A stretch of DNA of 64,000 nucleotides from Leuctra nigra. Lineage: Eukaryota; Arthropoda; Insecta; Plecoptera; Leuctridae. Each line of letters opens with the position of its first letter. Positions within the stretch are counted from its first letter, which is position 1. The DNA lies in NCBI GenBank assembly GCA_934045905.1, contig OW203770.1, positions 1,302,001 through 1,366,000 on the forward strand, read 5' to 3'. A program made the position numbers and the translations under genes. Below the pieces are notes generated by a model, which searched no databases, was not told the DNA's origin, and was given only the letters and a program-made list of their open reading frames with translations. Shown here in pieces: positions 31,851 to 42,670 of the stretch.

Positions 31851-33082
31851 AACTCTCCGACATTCAGAAATGTCATATTTTCTTTAATATTTGTGAACGG
31901 ATAATCAAAATTTATATCTCAAATTACTTGCGATTCATTCAGGATGCCAACGACTCCGACCAGCTATGAAATATCGACGTCAAAGGATAGTTATTATAAA
32001 ATATTTAAGGAGTGTCTCCGGATGGTTTCCTTATCTGGTCACGGCCTTCCGTGTTCTATAAACATCTTCTGATAAGTTGAAAAATGAAAATGGTCTTCAA
32101 TAAAAGTGATCAAACTCATATTTTGCATGGTCATTAAGACCAACATTGTCTCTTATTTTACAAATTTTCAGCCCTATCAGTTAAGAACGTATGCACTTAT
32201 TGACATTTTTAATAGCTGTCAGAGATGAAGTATCGAAATTACTGTTTTTCCACTGTCACCATAATATATATTATACACACCCGTAGTTAATCTGTTTAAG
32301 TTATTAAACAGCTCCAAAGTGCGACGTTGCAATCTACATCAATAATATATTGTCACACGAAGCAGCGCGATGTCCTGGGAAACGAGCTGGCAACTGCGAC
32401 TTTACAAAAATGAAAAACAAATGAAACAATTTTTAAAAATGATGCCAGATCTTGCACATCAATTTTCGATTGTTGATAAAAGTAAACAAAACTGAAGTAT
32501 TTCTGTGCTCCTCGAGTTTATGCACTGAATCAAGTTCATATTATAGTGTTGTAATTGCAATATACTATAAAACGAGCTGTAATAAGCTGTTGAAATGTAG
32601 ACTGACAGTTCATTGAAATTACATCTTGCACCGGTGTACACTTTCGTGACGTCATACGCTGTGTAGTGTGTTGTTTAACTTGTAACAGTTTAAATTTGGT
32701 ATATATTTGAAGAGATGTGTCGACATAATGTTATAAATGAAAGATTGAAGTTAATGGTTTGTTTTGGGATTTTCTTAACTCTGTTTTGTTTATAAATGTC
32801 CAGCAATCCAAGTAAGTCCCCATGTTATTTTCCATAAGCAAAATATTCAGAATCCTCCGGAAGTGCCTAGTGGGCGTGGCACTCGAGTACTCTAAGAAGA
32901 TTAGTATAAAACAAATTAATTTCCACTTTCCACTCATTATAAAATACGTTTACGTCTATAATATTTTTCTGGGTGACAATAATCTAAATTTCAGTGTACA
33001 TTGGATAAATATAAATTCTATCAGATGTGATAAAAGTTCGTAAAAATCGACCAATAAACACTGAAAATAACAAAAATTATAT
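31851..33082. other. Gene-free stretch
   Basis: AT-rich, with no gene seen. The segment 32095-32175 (a CATGGTCATTAAGACCAACATTG region) resembles 15300-15365 inverted and 43180-43240, a dispersed repeat of unknown class. Confidence 0.4.
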
Positions 33083-33115
33083 TGATACGAAGGGATGTGC
33101 GTTGTGAAAAATATC

Positions 33116-33188
33116 CGACCGAACCGGGGCTCGAACCCGGGACCTCTCACTTGCCGGGCGAGAGCTCTACCAACTGAGCTACCCGGTC
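33116..33188 (-). tRNA. tRNA-Ala(GGC)-like sequence, left arm of palindrome
   Basis: The 73-nt sequence folds as a cloverleaf: acceptor GACCGGG with TTCGGTC (two G-U pairs), D arm GCTC/GAGC, anticodon stem CTCGC/GTGAG (one G-U pair), loop CCGGCAA and T arm CCGGG-TTCGAGC-CCCGG. A box (TAGCTCAGTTGG) and B box (GGTTCGAGCCC) are intact. The anticodon reads GGC. Position 33 is C instead of the near-universal U, and nuclear alanine tRNAs in animals normally start the anticodon with A, so it is probably not a translating tRNA. Confidence 0.6.
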
Positions 33189-33505
33189 GGACGGACGGAC
33201 ATTAGACACAACGCACTGATGAGGGTTAGAGATCTCCGAGGAGAATGGAATGAAGGTAATGATTGGACATTACAAGCTATCAGACCATCGGTAACGATAC
33301 TGTCACCATGTCTCTTTGCACTTAACGAGAAAGCAACTCGTTAAGTCGAGTAAAAGAGGGTTGCGCACGCAAGTGCAATGAGACATGGTGACAGTATCGT
33401 TACCGATGGTCTGATAGCTTGTAATGTCCAATCATTACCTTCATTCCATTCTCCTAGGAGATCTCTAACCCTCATCAGTGCGTTGTGTCTAGTGTCCGTC
33501 CGTCC

Positions 33506-33578
33506 GATCGGGTAGCTCAGTTGGTAGAGCTCTCACCCGGCAAGTGAGAGGTCCCGGGTTCGAGCCCCGGTTCGGTCG
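33506..33578 (+). tRNA. tRNA-Ala(GGC)-like sequence, right arm of palindrome
   Basis: Mirror copy of 33116-33188 with changes that keep the fold: the acceptor is GATCGGG with TTCGGTC, and the anticodon stem is CTCAC/GTGAG, now fully paired. The loop CCGGCAA is unchanged and C33 is present again. A and B boxes are intact. The two differences from the left copy leave base pairing intact. Confidence 0.6.
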
Positions 33579-33611
33579 GATATTTTTCACAACGCACATC
33601 CCTTCGTATCA

Positions 33612-34970
33612 TCCTGACTCCATGGAAGTTTTCCACAGAAACCTACATTCTCAAAAATTATATATTTTTTAATTTTACTCAAAACTATCAAAAATTACTT
33701 ATGTCAGTTTAATACTGGAAGTGAAATAATTCCAAATATTTGAATCAAGGCATTTTTTTTAAAAATAGGTCAAGAAACTTTAACACGACCAACATTATGA
33801 ATCCAGCGCAAGGATAAGAAGATATTGACCCAAAGCAATTAACACACTTCTGAAAATAAAATGTCAAGGTTATTTATTCATTGAAATCAACAAGGCATTT
33901 TATTGTTGATAATTACAGAGTAAAACAACGACGATTTCTTTTGTTATCAGAAAGCAAAAAAACGGAGCAGTTTGATTCTTTATTACTGCAATTTGCAATA
34001 ATAAATGTTTATGTTAGGACAAGAAAAACTATAAAATAGTACAGTTCCAAATCTTTATTAAATTATTTTAGTGATAGTGCTGACATACAACAATAGTCGG
34101 TTTGTAGTAAAATTTGATGACACATCCAAGTGAAACTAAACTATTCTTTAATTGTAGAAATGACATCAAATCCTCAGAGAAAACACTTGAGGTCAATTCT
34201 TGAGGTTTCATGTTTTAAAACTAACAGGATCAGAGGTGACCGCAATCCCCACTCGCACAGTTTAGGAGAAAGTAAGTCAATTATCAAGTTTAAACTTCAC
34301 AACACTCTTCTTCTTCTTCATGAAGCAAACGCATTGATTTCGGAACTATTCGAAACTATAACTATTTCGAAACTAATGTTCTCAAAGTGCTGTAGCATTT
34401 GTAGATGTAGAACAATATCTGGAAGCAGTAAAATATACACTTACGAGTAATAGTTTAGGTATAGACATCCATGACATTCTATTTTTTTGACATTTTTTTC
34501 TATTTATTTTAGTGGACCAGACTAGCAGAGACAGAATTCCAAGTCATCACTATTATGCTGGAAAGTATGGACTAAAACACATAAGTATAGCTAGGTAGAT
34601 CCAAAAGAAATTGAATTTAAGTAAAATCGGCAAAATATCTATGAAATTTCGAATAGTACCAGTAAATTTAGTTAAGAATTGGTTGGGAGAAACATGAAGA
34701 TTCGAGAAAATAAGGAACACGACTGACCTCTGGTGGATTCTTTGGTACTAGCCATAAGGGGAATAAGGGAGGATATAACGGGGATATTTATATAAATGCG
34801 TTATATTAAATTTGCTTTAGTTGTTTGTTATGGCTGAAAAAGTAAACTTGTAACTAAATCTAAATTTCAATTGTTTCTCCTTTTTCACTGCCCTATGGAA
34901 ACACGAACTTCATAATAAAAAGTGCATCTAAAGAGTTTCCTGCCAGAAGTGGCTCCATCACGTATCTCTT
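33612..34970. other. Gene-free stretch
   Basis: AT-rich, with no gene recognised. A 106-codon frame at 34130-34450 has no motif and is not called. Confidence 0.4.
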
Positions 34971-35163
34971 ATCCCAGAAAAAAACACTCCGTGTAAAAAA
35001 GGCAGCCAAGTCTCTTTACTTTAAAAAAATTCAACACCGAAAAGGAGTGATATCAAAAAAGGAGCCAAGTCAATGACATTTCCAAATATTTAATCGTATT
35101 TTTGAAATAAAAGAATAAACACCGAGAAATACTTTACAAAAGGACTTGGCGCATCGTTTTTTT
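34971..35163. repeat. Left arm of a long-range inverted repeat (family G)
   Basis: The sequence from TATCCCAG to the CTTGGCGCATCG block is mirrored almost exactly at 40345-40533. A degraded relative of both arms is at 58310-58575. The two arms enclose a CR1-like retrotransposon, so a foldback element was probably opened by that insertion. Confidence 0.7.
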
Positions 35164-35275
35164 AAAGACCTCATTCAATACTGAATGAGTCAGCGGTCGA
35201 GTTCGGACGTGTATTTGTTGTGCTGTCGTGCTCTCAAGTTACAGCGTTCTATCTGTAATTTGATCCCAATTGAAG

Positions 35276-36292
35276 ATGGATAGTGCTATATTGACGGAAC
35301 ATTTGTTAAATAAGTATAACAAATTAAATGTGATCCAGCTTAAAGAAAAACTAGAAAAACATGGACTGAACAAAATTGGTAAGAAGGAAGATCTCATCGA
35401 GAGGCTAATGGCCGTTAAAAACAACAAAAGTGAACCTGACCCCGCGAGCAGCAATATGAGTGACGATAACGAAATTAAAGTTAGCAAATCAGTGCGATGT
35501 GTTATGGACTATAAAGACGCACTGTTATCTGAAAAAGACAAACGTATCGCTAATCTAGAAGAATTAAATATCCTCTTGCGAGAAAAAGTGAAGAACTTAC
35601 TCGAGATGTTACGCAAAACCCCCACAGTGGACGAGATGGAAGAAATGGACTTCGCTTCTACGCGGCAAACAGTTAACGACAGTGTCATACACATTCCGAC
35701 CCCAAAAGAAAAACGTGAAAAACGTGAAGAAATGTACAGAAGAATCGTGGCAACGAAAACAGATAAATTAGTCATAAATAATAAAGAAAAGAAACAAGTG
35801 CTAGTCCTGGGTGACTCAATGTTGAGATGTGCTAAAGAATGGTGTGAGGACGAGGGATGCGATGTAAAAGTGTTTCCTGGCATCAGGGTGAAGGAACTCT
35901 CGAAGCAGATGATGGCTACAGGTGATCTTCAGGAACCAAAGGTCATCGTCGTCCACGTTGGAACAAACAACGTCTCTAAATCGAGGACGGGAGAGCACCT
36001 AATGCTGGAAATTAGGGATCTCGTCCAGGAAGGATCTACTAAATTCCCAAACTCAAAATGGGTTATTGGAGGTATTGTGTACCGGGATGATATATTCAGT
36101 AGTACGATTGATAAGTTAAATGACAGTATTCAGTGGATGTGCTCAGAAATGGGGGCTGAATATTACGATCCAAATTCTAGAATCTCGAAATACCAGGCAG
36201 CAAGTGATGGTGTGCATCTAAATTTTGCTGGAGGTCGAGCGCTGGGACAATTAATTATGGAGAAGGTTGATAATCTGTTATCAAAAAACTAA
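35276..36292 (+). CDS. CR1-like ORF1: SAP domain, coiled coil, SGNH-hydrolase-like domain
   Basis: The product has 338 aa. Residues about 15-45 match the SAP helix-extended-loop-helix motif (LNVIQLKEKLEKHGL, then KKEDLIERL), a DNA-binding module. About 75-110 looks like a coiled coil. The SGNH-like domain follows with LGDSML near 180, GTNN near 228 and DGVHLNFAGG near 311. The ATG at 35276 is used, although the frame is open slightly upstream. The esterase-like half matches the other CR1-like ORF1 proteins in this window, while the SAP front replaces the zinc finger of the element at 7929. Confidence 0.8.
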   Translation: MDSAILTEHLLNKYNKLNVIQLKEKLEKHGLNKIGKKEDLIERLMAVKNNKSEPDPASSNMSDDNEIKVSKSVRCVMDYKDALLSEKDKRIANLEELNILLREKVKNLLEMLRKTPTVDEMEEMDFASTRQTVNDSVIHIPTPKEKREKREEMYRRIVATKTDKLVINNKEKKQVLVLGDSMLRCAKEWCEDEGCDVKVFPGIRVKELSKQMMATGDLQEPKVIVVHVGTNNVSKSRTGEHLMLEIRDLVQEGSTKFPNSKWVIGGIVYRDDIFSSTIDKLNDSIQWMCSEMGAEYYDPNSRISKYQAASDGVHLNFAGGRALGQLIMEKVDNLLSKN

Positions 36293-36447
36293 AATTAATA
36301 TCTTCAGGGGGAACAAATATTAAGGTTGGGACTATCCCGGCCCAATATAATAATAAGAACATTTTAAAATCAAATCCAATTGAAAAGTCCACCGAGAAGC
36401 TGTTCAGTCATGATAAATTAGTAAACAGAGATACGGACACACAAAAC

Positions 36448-39426
36448 ATGTATTTAAAGATTAGTCATCAGAATGTACGAAGCCTGAGAGCTAAAATTAA
36501 TCAGCTTGCAATCTTATTTGAAGATGATGACGATCAAACTAGCGATTATGACATTATTACCTTCACAGAGCACTGGCTAAGTGAAGATGAGGCTAATATG
36601 ATACAATTGCATAATTACAGTATGATTGACTCTTATTCTAGAACTTGTCATATGGGAGGGGGGACGATTATATATGTTCGAAATAACCATAAAGCGCTGA
36701 AAAGAGGGGAATTCCAGCATTTGTATTCTGAAAAGCATTTTGAGTGCTCAATTGTGGAACTAAACGAATTAAATAATGTAGGCTGTGAACATATTATCAT
36801 TATAACGTTGTACAGAGCCCCGACAGGAGTATTTGACATTTTTCTTGATGGATTATCGAAAATACTGGATGTTATTAGCAATGAAAAAAAGCATATTATT
36901 ATCACCGGGGACTTTAATATAGATTTTGTTAAAGAGTCAAAAGAACTGAATGACCTTGCCACTGTAATTAATTCATATAACATTGAAGCACTGATAACCG
37001 CCCCAACCCGAGTGACGAATACTACGGCATCGGTCATTGATAACATTCTGACAACTATAGACAAGCGTATAATAACAACTCACGTGACTGAAAATGGTAT
37101 TTCGGACCATACTCAACAGATTGCGAAGATTGAAATCCTTACATTTCTCAAATCCTTCAAACAAAAAAGAGTCGCCTCACCAATAGTATGGTATAGACCA
37201 ATAAACAAAAGCAATATTGATTTATTTAGAAGTAGGCTACAAATGGAATTGTGGGAAAATATCAATGAAGAAAATAGTGTAAATCAAAACTTTCAGCTTT
37301 TCATGAATATTTACCTTGAACACTATAACATAGCATTCCCTTTAGTAAAAAAGAAGCAACAAATAAATCAACGACTACATAACAATGGTTGGGTAACAGA
37401 AAATATTCGAGCAGAAAGTCGCCTCCTAAAGCTTATGTTTAATGAAGCAAGAGATTATAAATGTAAACTAAAAATGGATAAATATAAAGCAATGAAACGA
37501 CTGCACCGCAAAAACATTAAAGACGCTAAGATACTGTATAATAAAAAGACCGTAGAACATGCAGCTAATAAACCAAAGATGATTTGGGACATTGTTAAAC
37601 GAGAAGCTGGCACTAAAAACCAGGAACTAAAAAAAGAAAATCTAGAGATTATTATCAATAAGAATCTGATACAAAACCCAGTGACGATTGCTAATATTTT
37701 CAATAATTTTTATTTAAATGTCGCTAAAGAAATAAACATGAATAACAATGTAAATGAATTGGAGCAATCAGAACTTATTGAGAATATAGAATTCATACCA
37801 GATTGCATAGAACTCTCACCTACAACGAGTAAAGAAGTGATAGACATTACAATGAAACTTAAGAATTCAAATGCTGTAGGGATAGATGGAATTACAGTGC
37901 GAGTAATTAAGCAAACTATTCATGTGATAGATCACGTACTGACAGCACTGATTAATCAATGTTTTAAAGATGGTATTTTCCCAAATTATCTCAAGACAGC
38001 TATAGTAAAACCAATATTTAAAAACACGGGCGATAGGACTGACGTGGCCAATCACCGACCTATTTCTTTGCTAACTATATTTTCCAAGATCTATGAAAAT
38101 CTGATTAAAGACAGACTCATAACATTTATAGATTCAAATAACATTTTAGCCAATAACCAATTCGGATTTAGGCCCCACATGTCAACAACGGATGCGATTA
38201 ATGACAGTATTTCTTACATATTGCAGTCCATGGACAAAAGTAAGTGCACACTTGGGCTGTATTGTGATCTTCAGAAAGCTTTTGATTGCCTTGACCACCA
38301 TCTGCTTGCAAAAAAGCTAGATCGAATGGGAATAAGAAACACTGCATTTAAGTTAATTATGTCTTACCTAGAGAATAGAAACCAGATAGTTGAAATTACA
38401 CATGCATCAGAAGATGGCACAAGGCGTAAGTTCCAGTCCAATAAGGGTACAATAACATCAGGAATTCCACAAGGTTCGGTCCTGGGACCATTAATTTTCA
38501 ATCTTTATATTAACGATTTAGGGAGTGAACACTCAAACGTCAAAATAACTAAGTTCGCGGATGACACTACAATAGTAGCTGTGGGAAATGATATTCTGGA
38601 AGCAGAACTAAATTTGAATATGACTCTAAGAAATGTAAATAAATGGTTTGAAATAAATAAGTTAGCTCTGAATAACTCAAAAACTCAACTAATATCGTTT
38701 CGGAATGCACACAACACGAGAATAAATGCGGATGTTCCAAAAATTTCAAATGGCTCTGTAGATATTAATGTTATAAATTCAACTCGATTCCTAGGCGTTC
38801 AAATAGACAAGAATCTAAATTGGCATGACCATATCAACAACCTGAAGCCGAAACTGACGAGAGCATGTTATGCATTAAGAATATTAAGAAGCAATTTTGA
38901 TATACACATGATGAAAACTATATATCTTGGATTTTTTGAACCTCTAATCAGGTACGGTATTTCATTCTAGGGGGGAGTATACTATGCTAATAAAGTGTTT
39001 GCGGTCCAAAAATCAGCAATACGCATTATTCATAAAAAGTGGAGGCGATTTTCATGCCGAGAACTATTTAAAGATTTTAAAATACTAACAATGCCAAGCT
39101 TATATATCTATGAAATTTTAATCCAAACCAGGAAACACGTCCACCTGTTTGATACGCCGGTGGACGTACATCGTTATAATGTAAGAAACCAAAACAAACT
39201 TCGCAGCCTTCAACATAAAACAACCCTGTATGAGCAGGATCTATCATATAAAGGAGTCAATCTATATAATCACTTACCAAACTGTATCAAAAATTTAGAA
39301 AGTGAGTTAATGTTCAAATCAAAATTAAAATTATTTCTTGTTAGCGGAGGTTTTTATTCTAGTGACGAATATTTAAATGCATGTAAAACCCATGTGTGTG
39401 ACCAGCAGCCAGACGTTGAAAAATGA
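36448..39426 (+). pseudogene. CR1-like ORF2 (endonuclease plus reverse transcriptase) with a premature TAG
   Basis: The frame runs from ATG at 36448 through the endonuclease (HQNVRSLRAK, TEHWLSEDE, YRAPTG, GDFNIDF, SDHTQQ) and reverse transcriptase (NHRPISLLTIFSKIYE, YCDLQKAFD, GIPQGSVLGPLIF, FADDT near 703). At 38968-38970 a TAG interrupts it just after RYGISF. The same frame stays open to 39426 and ends like its relatives (FYSSDEY). In related elements the next residue is normally Trp, so one G-to-A change would explain the stop. Apart from this the copy looks fresh. Confidence 0.85.
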
Positions 39427-40344
39427 TTTTATTGTGTACTTGTATTATTTAAATGCAGACATCTTTGTTTATATCATATTATTAAATTATTTTTATTTTG
39501 AATTTGTAGAATGTATGACGGGTATTTCTGTATAATACTTACTACCTACCTATTTTATGTAAACATTGACTTGACATATACATTGTTTCTAGTACATTTA
39601 TGTAATTTTACAATGTCCTTTGTCGAAATAAATAAATAAAATAAAATAAATAAACTAAAAGTGGAAAGAAATTTAAAGTAGGTACATTTTCCTCTTTCTA
39701 TTAGAGCCAGAAACTATGAATCAAGCTACTTTTAGTAATGGCTATTTTATAGTTTTGTCAATGGCGATAGTAGAAAGATTTCATGCTGTAATAGATAAGT
39801 AATATAAGGGTGGAAGAATTAAATAACAATTGGAAGTGGGCTCATACATATTCTTATAGCACTGTTAATATGGTGATATTAGAAGGGTATCTTTTCATAA
39901 TTTGATCTTGACTGAAGGAAATCATGAAACGTTGTCAAATAATTACGAACTGTCTTTGGAACACTATTATATATTTTTGAAGTGTCAAGTGTATAAAGTT
40001 AAAATTTTTAATAGAAATTCAATGTGACTATGTACTTTGTGAAATGTTTTGTTATAAAATGTGGATTAATAGAAATGTATTTCATGATGAGAAGGTTTAA
40101 CGCATGAGACTTAATTATGTTGACCACGAAACAATATTACGAAGATAACTAACTATTGTGTATTTATAGAAAACATAGGCAACAAGTTTTATCGCGTGCG
40201 TACATATTCTAATAGATAATATTTTACAGTAGGTATATGTATAATATGTAATTGAAAGATGTTTCCCTATTATTCTAAAAATTCTAAACTACGGTTGTAT
40301 ATCAATGGCATATGCTTATGATTCAAAAAATGAATTTAAAAAAC

Positions 40345-40533
40345 GATGCGCCAAGTCCTTTTGTAAAGTATTTCTCGGTGTTTATTCCTTTATTTCAAAA
40401 ATACGATTAAATATTTGGAAATGTCATTGACTTGGCTCCTTTTTTGATATCACTCCTTTTCGGTGTTGAATTTTTTTAAAGTAAAGAGACTTGGCTGCCT
40501 TTTTTACACGGAGTGTTTTTTTCTGGGATATCA
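40345..40533. repeat. Right arm of the long-range inverted repeat (family G)
   Basis: Mirror of 34971-35163: CGATGCGCCAAGTCC, then CATTGACTTGGCTCC, then ACACGGAGTG and CTGGGATA. The region 39660-40344 between the retrotransposon tail and this arm is AT-rich without a recognisable gene and probably belongs to the loop of the foldback element. Confidence 0.7.
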
Positions 40534-40685
40534 CTTCTTTTGTTAGTTTATTCATACAGCTTGTAGCACATGTCCGAGCAGGGACTAATTTCTTTAAAAA
40601 AATACGCCTCAACCGATTTGCTTACTAAGAAAAGTTGCGTTTGGTATAAGATGAAAATGATTATCCAAGAAGAATAGCTTAAGTT

Positions 40686-41640
40686 TCGTTATAATCGATC
40701 CAGCCGTTTTCGATATATGACGTCACTTCCCGTTTTGAAATAGCGGCCGAAAATAATGTCGTCTTGAATTCATAATTATAAGTCCTACATAATTGCACAA
40801 TTTGGTTGCAATCGGTACAGACGATTTCGATATATGACGTCACTTCCGGTTTAACCAATGGCGGCCGAAAATAATGTCGTCTTTTTATCCATAATTATAA
40901 GTCCTACATATTTCCAAAATTTGGTTGCAATCGGTACAGACGTTTTCGATATATGACGTCCCTTCCGGTTTTAACAATGACGGCCGAAAATAATGTCGTC
41001 TTTAATTCATAATTTTTAGTCCTCCATATTTCCAAAATTTGGTTGCAATCGGTACAGACGATTTCGACATATGACGTCACTTCCGGTTTTAACAATGGCG
41101 GCCGAAAATAATGTCGTCTTTAATTCATAATTATAAGTCCTACACATTTCCAAAATTTGGTTGCTATCAGTACAGCCGTTTTTGATATATGACGTTACTT
41201 CCGGTTTTAACAATGGCGGCCAAAAATAATGTCGCCTTTAATCCATAATTATAATTCCTACATATTTCCAAAATTTGGTTGCAATCGGTACAGCCGTTTT
41301 CGATATATGACGTCACTTCCGGTTTTAACAATGGCGGCCGAAAATAATGTCGTATTTCATTCATAATTATTAGTCCTCCATATTTCCAAAATTTGGTTGC
41401 AATCGGTACAGCCGTTTTCGAAATATGACGTCACTTCCGGTTTTAACAATGGCGGCCGAAAATAATGTCGTCTTCAATTCATAATTATTAGTCCTACACA
41501 TTTCCAAAATTTGGTTGCAATCGGTACAGCTGTTTTCAATATATGACGTCACTTCCGGTTTTAAAAATGGCGGCCGAGAACACTGCAACCTTGAATTTAT
41601 AATTTAGCATATTTATGACGTCATTTCCGGTATAGGTAAT
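40686..41640. repeat. 118-bp tandem array with CRE-, ETS- and YY1-like motifs
   Basis: About eight units; GGTTGCAATCGGTACAG starts fall at about 40804, 40923, 41041, 41159, 41277, 41395 and 41513, giving a period of 118-119 bp. Almost every unit has TGACGTCACTTCCGG (a CRE/ATF palindrome overlapping an ETS site) followed by AATGGCGGCCGAAAATAATG (YY1-like core). Unit-to-unit differences are modest. Short minus-strand frames in it come from the repeat. Confidence 0.85.
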
Positions 41641-41667
41641 AGGAAAACAATCTAGTTGATACTTTAT

Positions 41668-42070
41668 GAACGACCATAGAACGACGGCTGGTGTGTTGGA
41701 TACCTCGGTTCTCGTTAGATCACCGAGGTTAAGCAACATTGAGCGCAGTCAGCGATTGGATGGGTGACCATTCAACTCTGCCTTGCCAGGTTGCTGCCGT
41801 TGGGCCAGAGGGACTGGGGTGTTTGGGGGTTAGTGTGACGACCTCCCTCCACCTGTTATCAGTCTCTCGACGGCGCGGGTTGTGGAGGCTCGTGCTGTGA
41901 ATGTTACACCGTCCTTCGGAAGGGACGTTAAGCCGTTGGTCCCCTTGGTATCTTTCGTCATGAGTAGGCTACATGCCGGTACCGGGTTTCCTCTCCTCCC
42001 TTCTCTATATTACATTCTCACTAGTGGAGCCTGGCTCTGTTGAGAATATAGACTTAATAATAATAATAAT
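41668..42070 (+). mobile_element. 5S-rRNA-derived SINE (SINE3 type), full-length copy
   Basis: The head (about 41668-41770) follows animal 5S rRNA: GAACGACCATA, CTCGGTTCTCGT, GATCACCGAGGTTAAGCAAC and GGATGGGTGACC, including the internal pol III control region. A GC-rich unrelated body follows and ends at GTTGAGAATATAGACTTAATAATAATAATAAT, a TAA microsatellite tail. It interrupts the 118-bp array. A second copy is at 57961-58255. Retroposition by a LINE partner is inferred. Confidence 0.8.
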
Positions 42071-42670
42071 CTGAATTCATAATCCCTATATTTCCGTAAA
42101 ATCGGTCTTGCCGTATGTAATATATGACGTCACTACCGGTTTCATTTAGTGGTTCCTGCCGCCATTTCCGGTACCGTTAATTTGTTTATTCATTTTTCAC
42201 AATTGAGTTTCAAAAAAGTTGCAGAATGAATACGCAGGAGCTAGTTCAGTTGCAATCGGTACAGGCGTTTTAGATATATTACGTCACTTCCGGTTTCAGG
42301 AATGGCGGCCGAGAACACTGCCTCCTTGAATTTATAATTTGTATTGTCTATGTTACAATGTAAGTTACTTATGTATGTATTTTAAGTATAATTTGTTGAA
42401 ATAAGTTAAATATTGCGTATTTATGACGTCACTTCCGGTTCAGAAAATAAGAAAATAATAATTTTTTTATTGATACTTCATATAGATGACCGTCTAAATC
42501 GAATGGCGCTAATTTCGTTCTAATCGGTCCAGATGTTTTTGAGATATGACGTCACTTCCGGTTTAAAAATGGCGGCACAAAAAATCACAAGAGGCAAGGT
42601 ATCATCAGACGCCAAAAGTGCATATGTGGTAAAAATTTCAGGTTGATCGGTTCAGCCGTTTAGGCTGTGG
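42071..42670. repeat. Diverged units of the 118-bp array beyond the SINE
   Basis: TATGACGTCACTACCGG (42124), TTACGTCACTTCCGG with AATGGCGGCCGAGAAC (about 42280-42318), TATGACGTCACTTCCGG (42422) and ATATGACGTCACTTCCGG with AATGGCGGC (about 42544-42574) mark decayed units at irregular spacing. Confidence 0.65.

Larger units (their letters stand above)
33083..33611. mobile_element. 529-bp palindromic element carrying a tRNA-like sequence in each arm
   Basis: The arms, 33083 to about 33330 and about 33382 to 33611, are nearly perfect inverted complements; the ends are TGATACGAAGGGATGTGCG and its complement. A small hairpin (AACGAG and CTCGTT, near 33329-33347) sits in the centre. Each arm holds a tRNA-Ala-like cloverleaf (33116-33188 minus and 33506-33578 plus) with 3' ends pointing outward. 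Around each tRNA-like body the decamer GTGCGTTGTG or its complement CACAACGCAC occurs on both sides. I see no transposase and no clear target duplication. Confidence 0.75.
35164..39660 (+). mobile_element. CR1-like non-LTR retrotransposon with SAP-type ORF1; ORF2 has one stop
   Basis: The element lies between inverted arms at 34971-35163 and 40345-40533. It has a leader (about 35164-35275), ORF1 (35276-36292), a 155-nt spacer, ORF2 (36448-39426 with a TAG at 38968) and a tail of AAATAAATAAAATAAA type at about 39628-39650. Confidence 0.75.

Noticed and set aside
33116..33578. Two functional tRNA-Ala genes
   Set aside because: C at position 33, a GGC anticodon and position inside palindrome arms argue against use in translation, although the folds are good.
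41668..41790. Functional 5S rRNA gene
   Set aside because: The match is to the front and middle of 5S only, with many changes, and it continues into a SINE body with a TAA tail.
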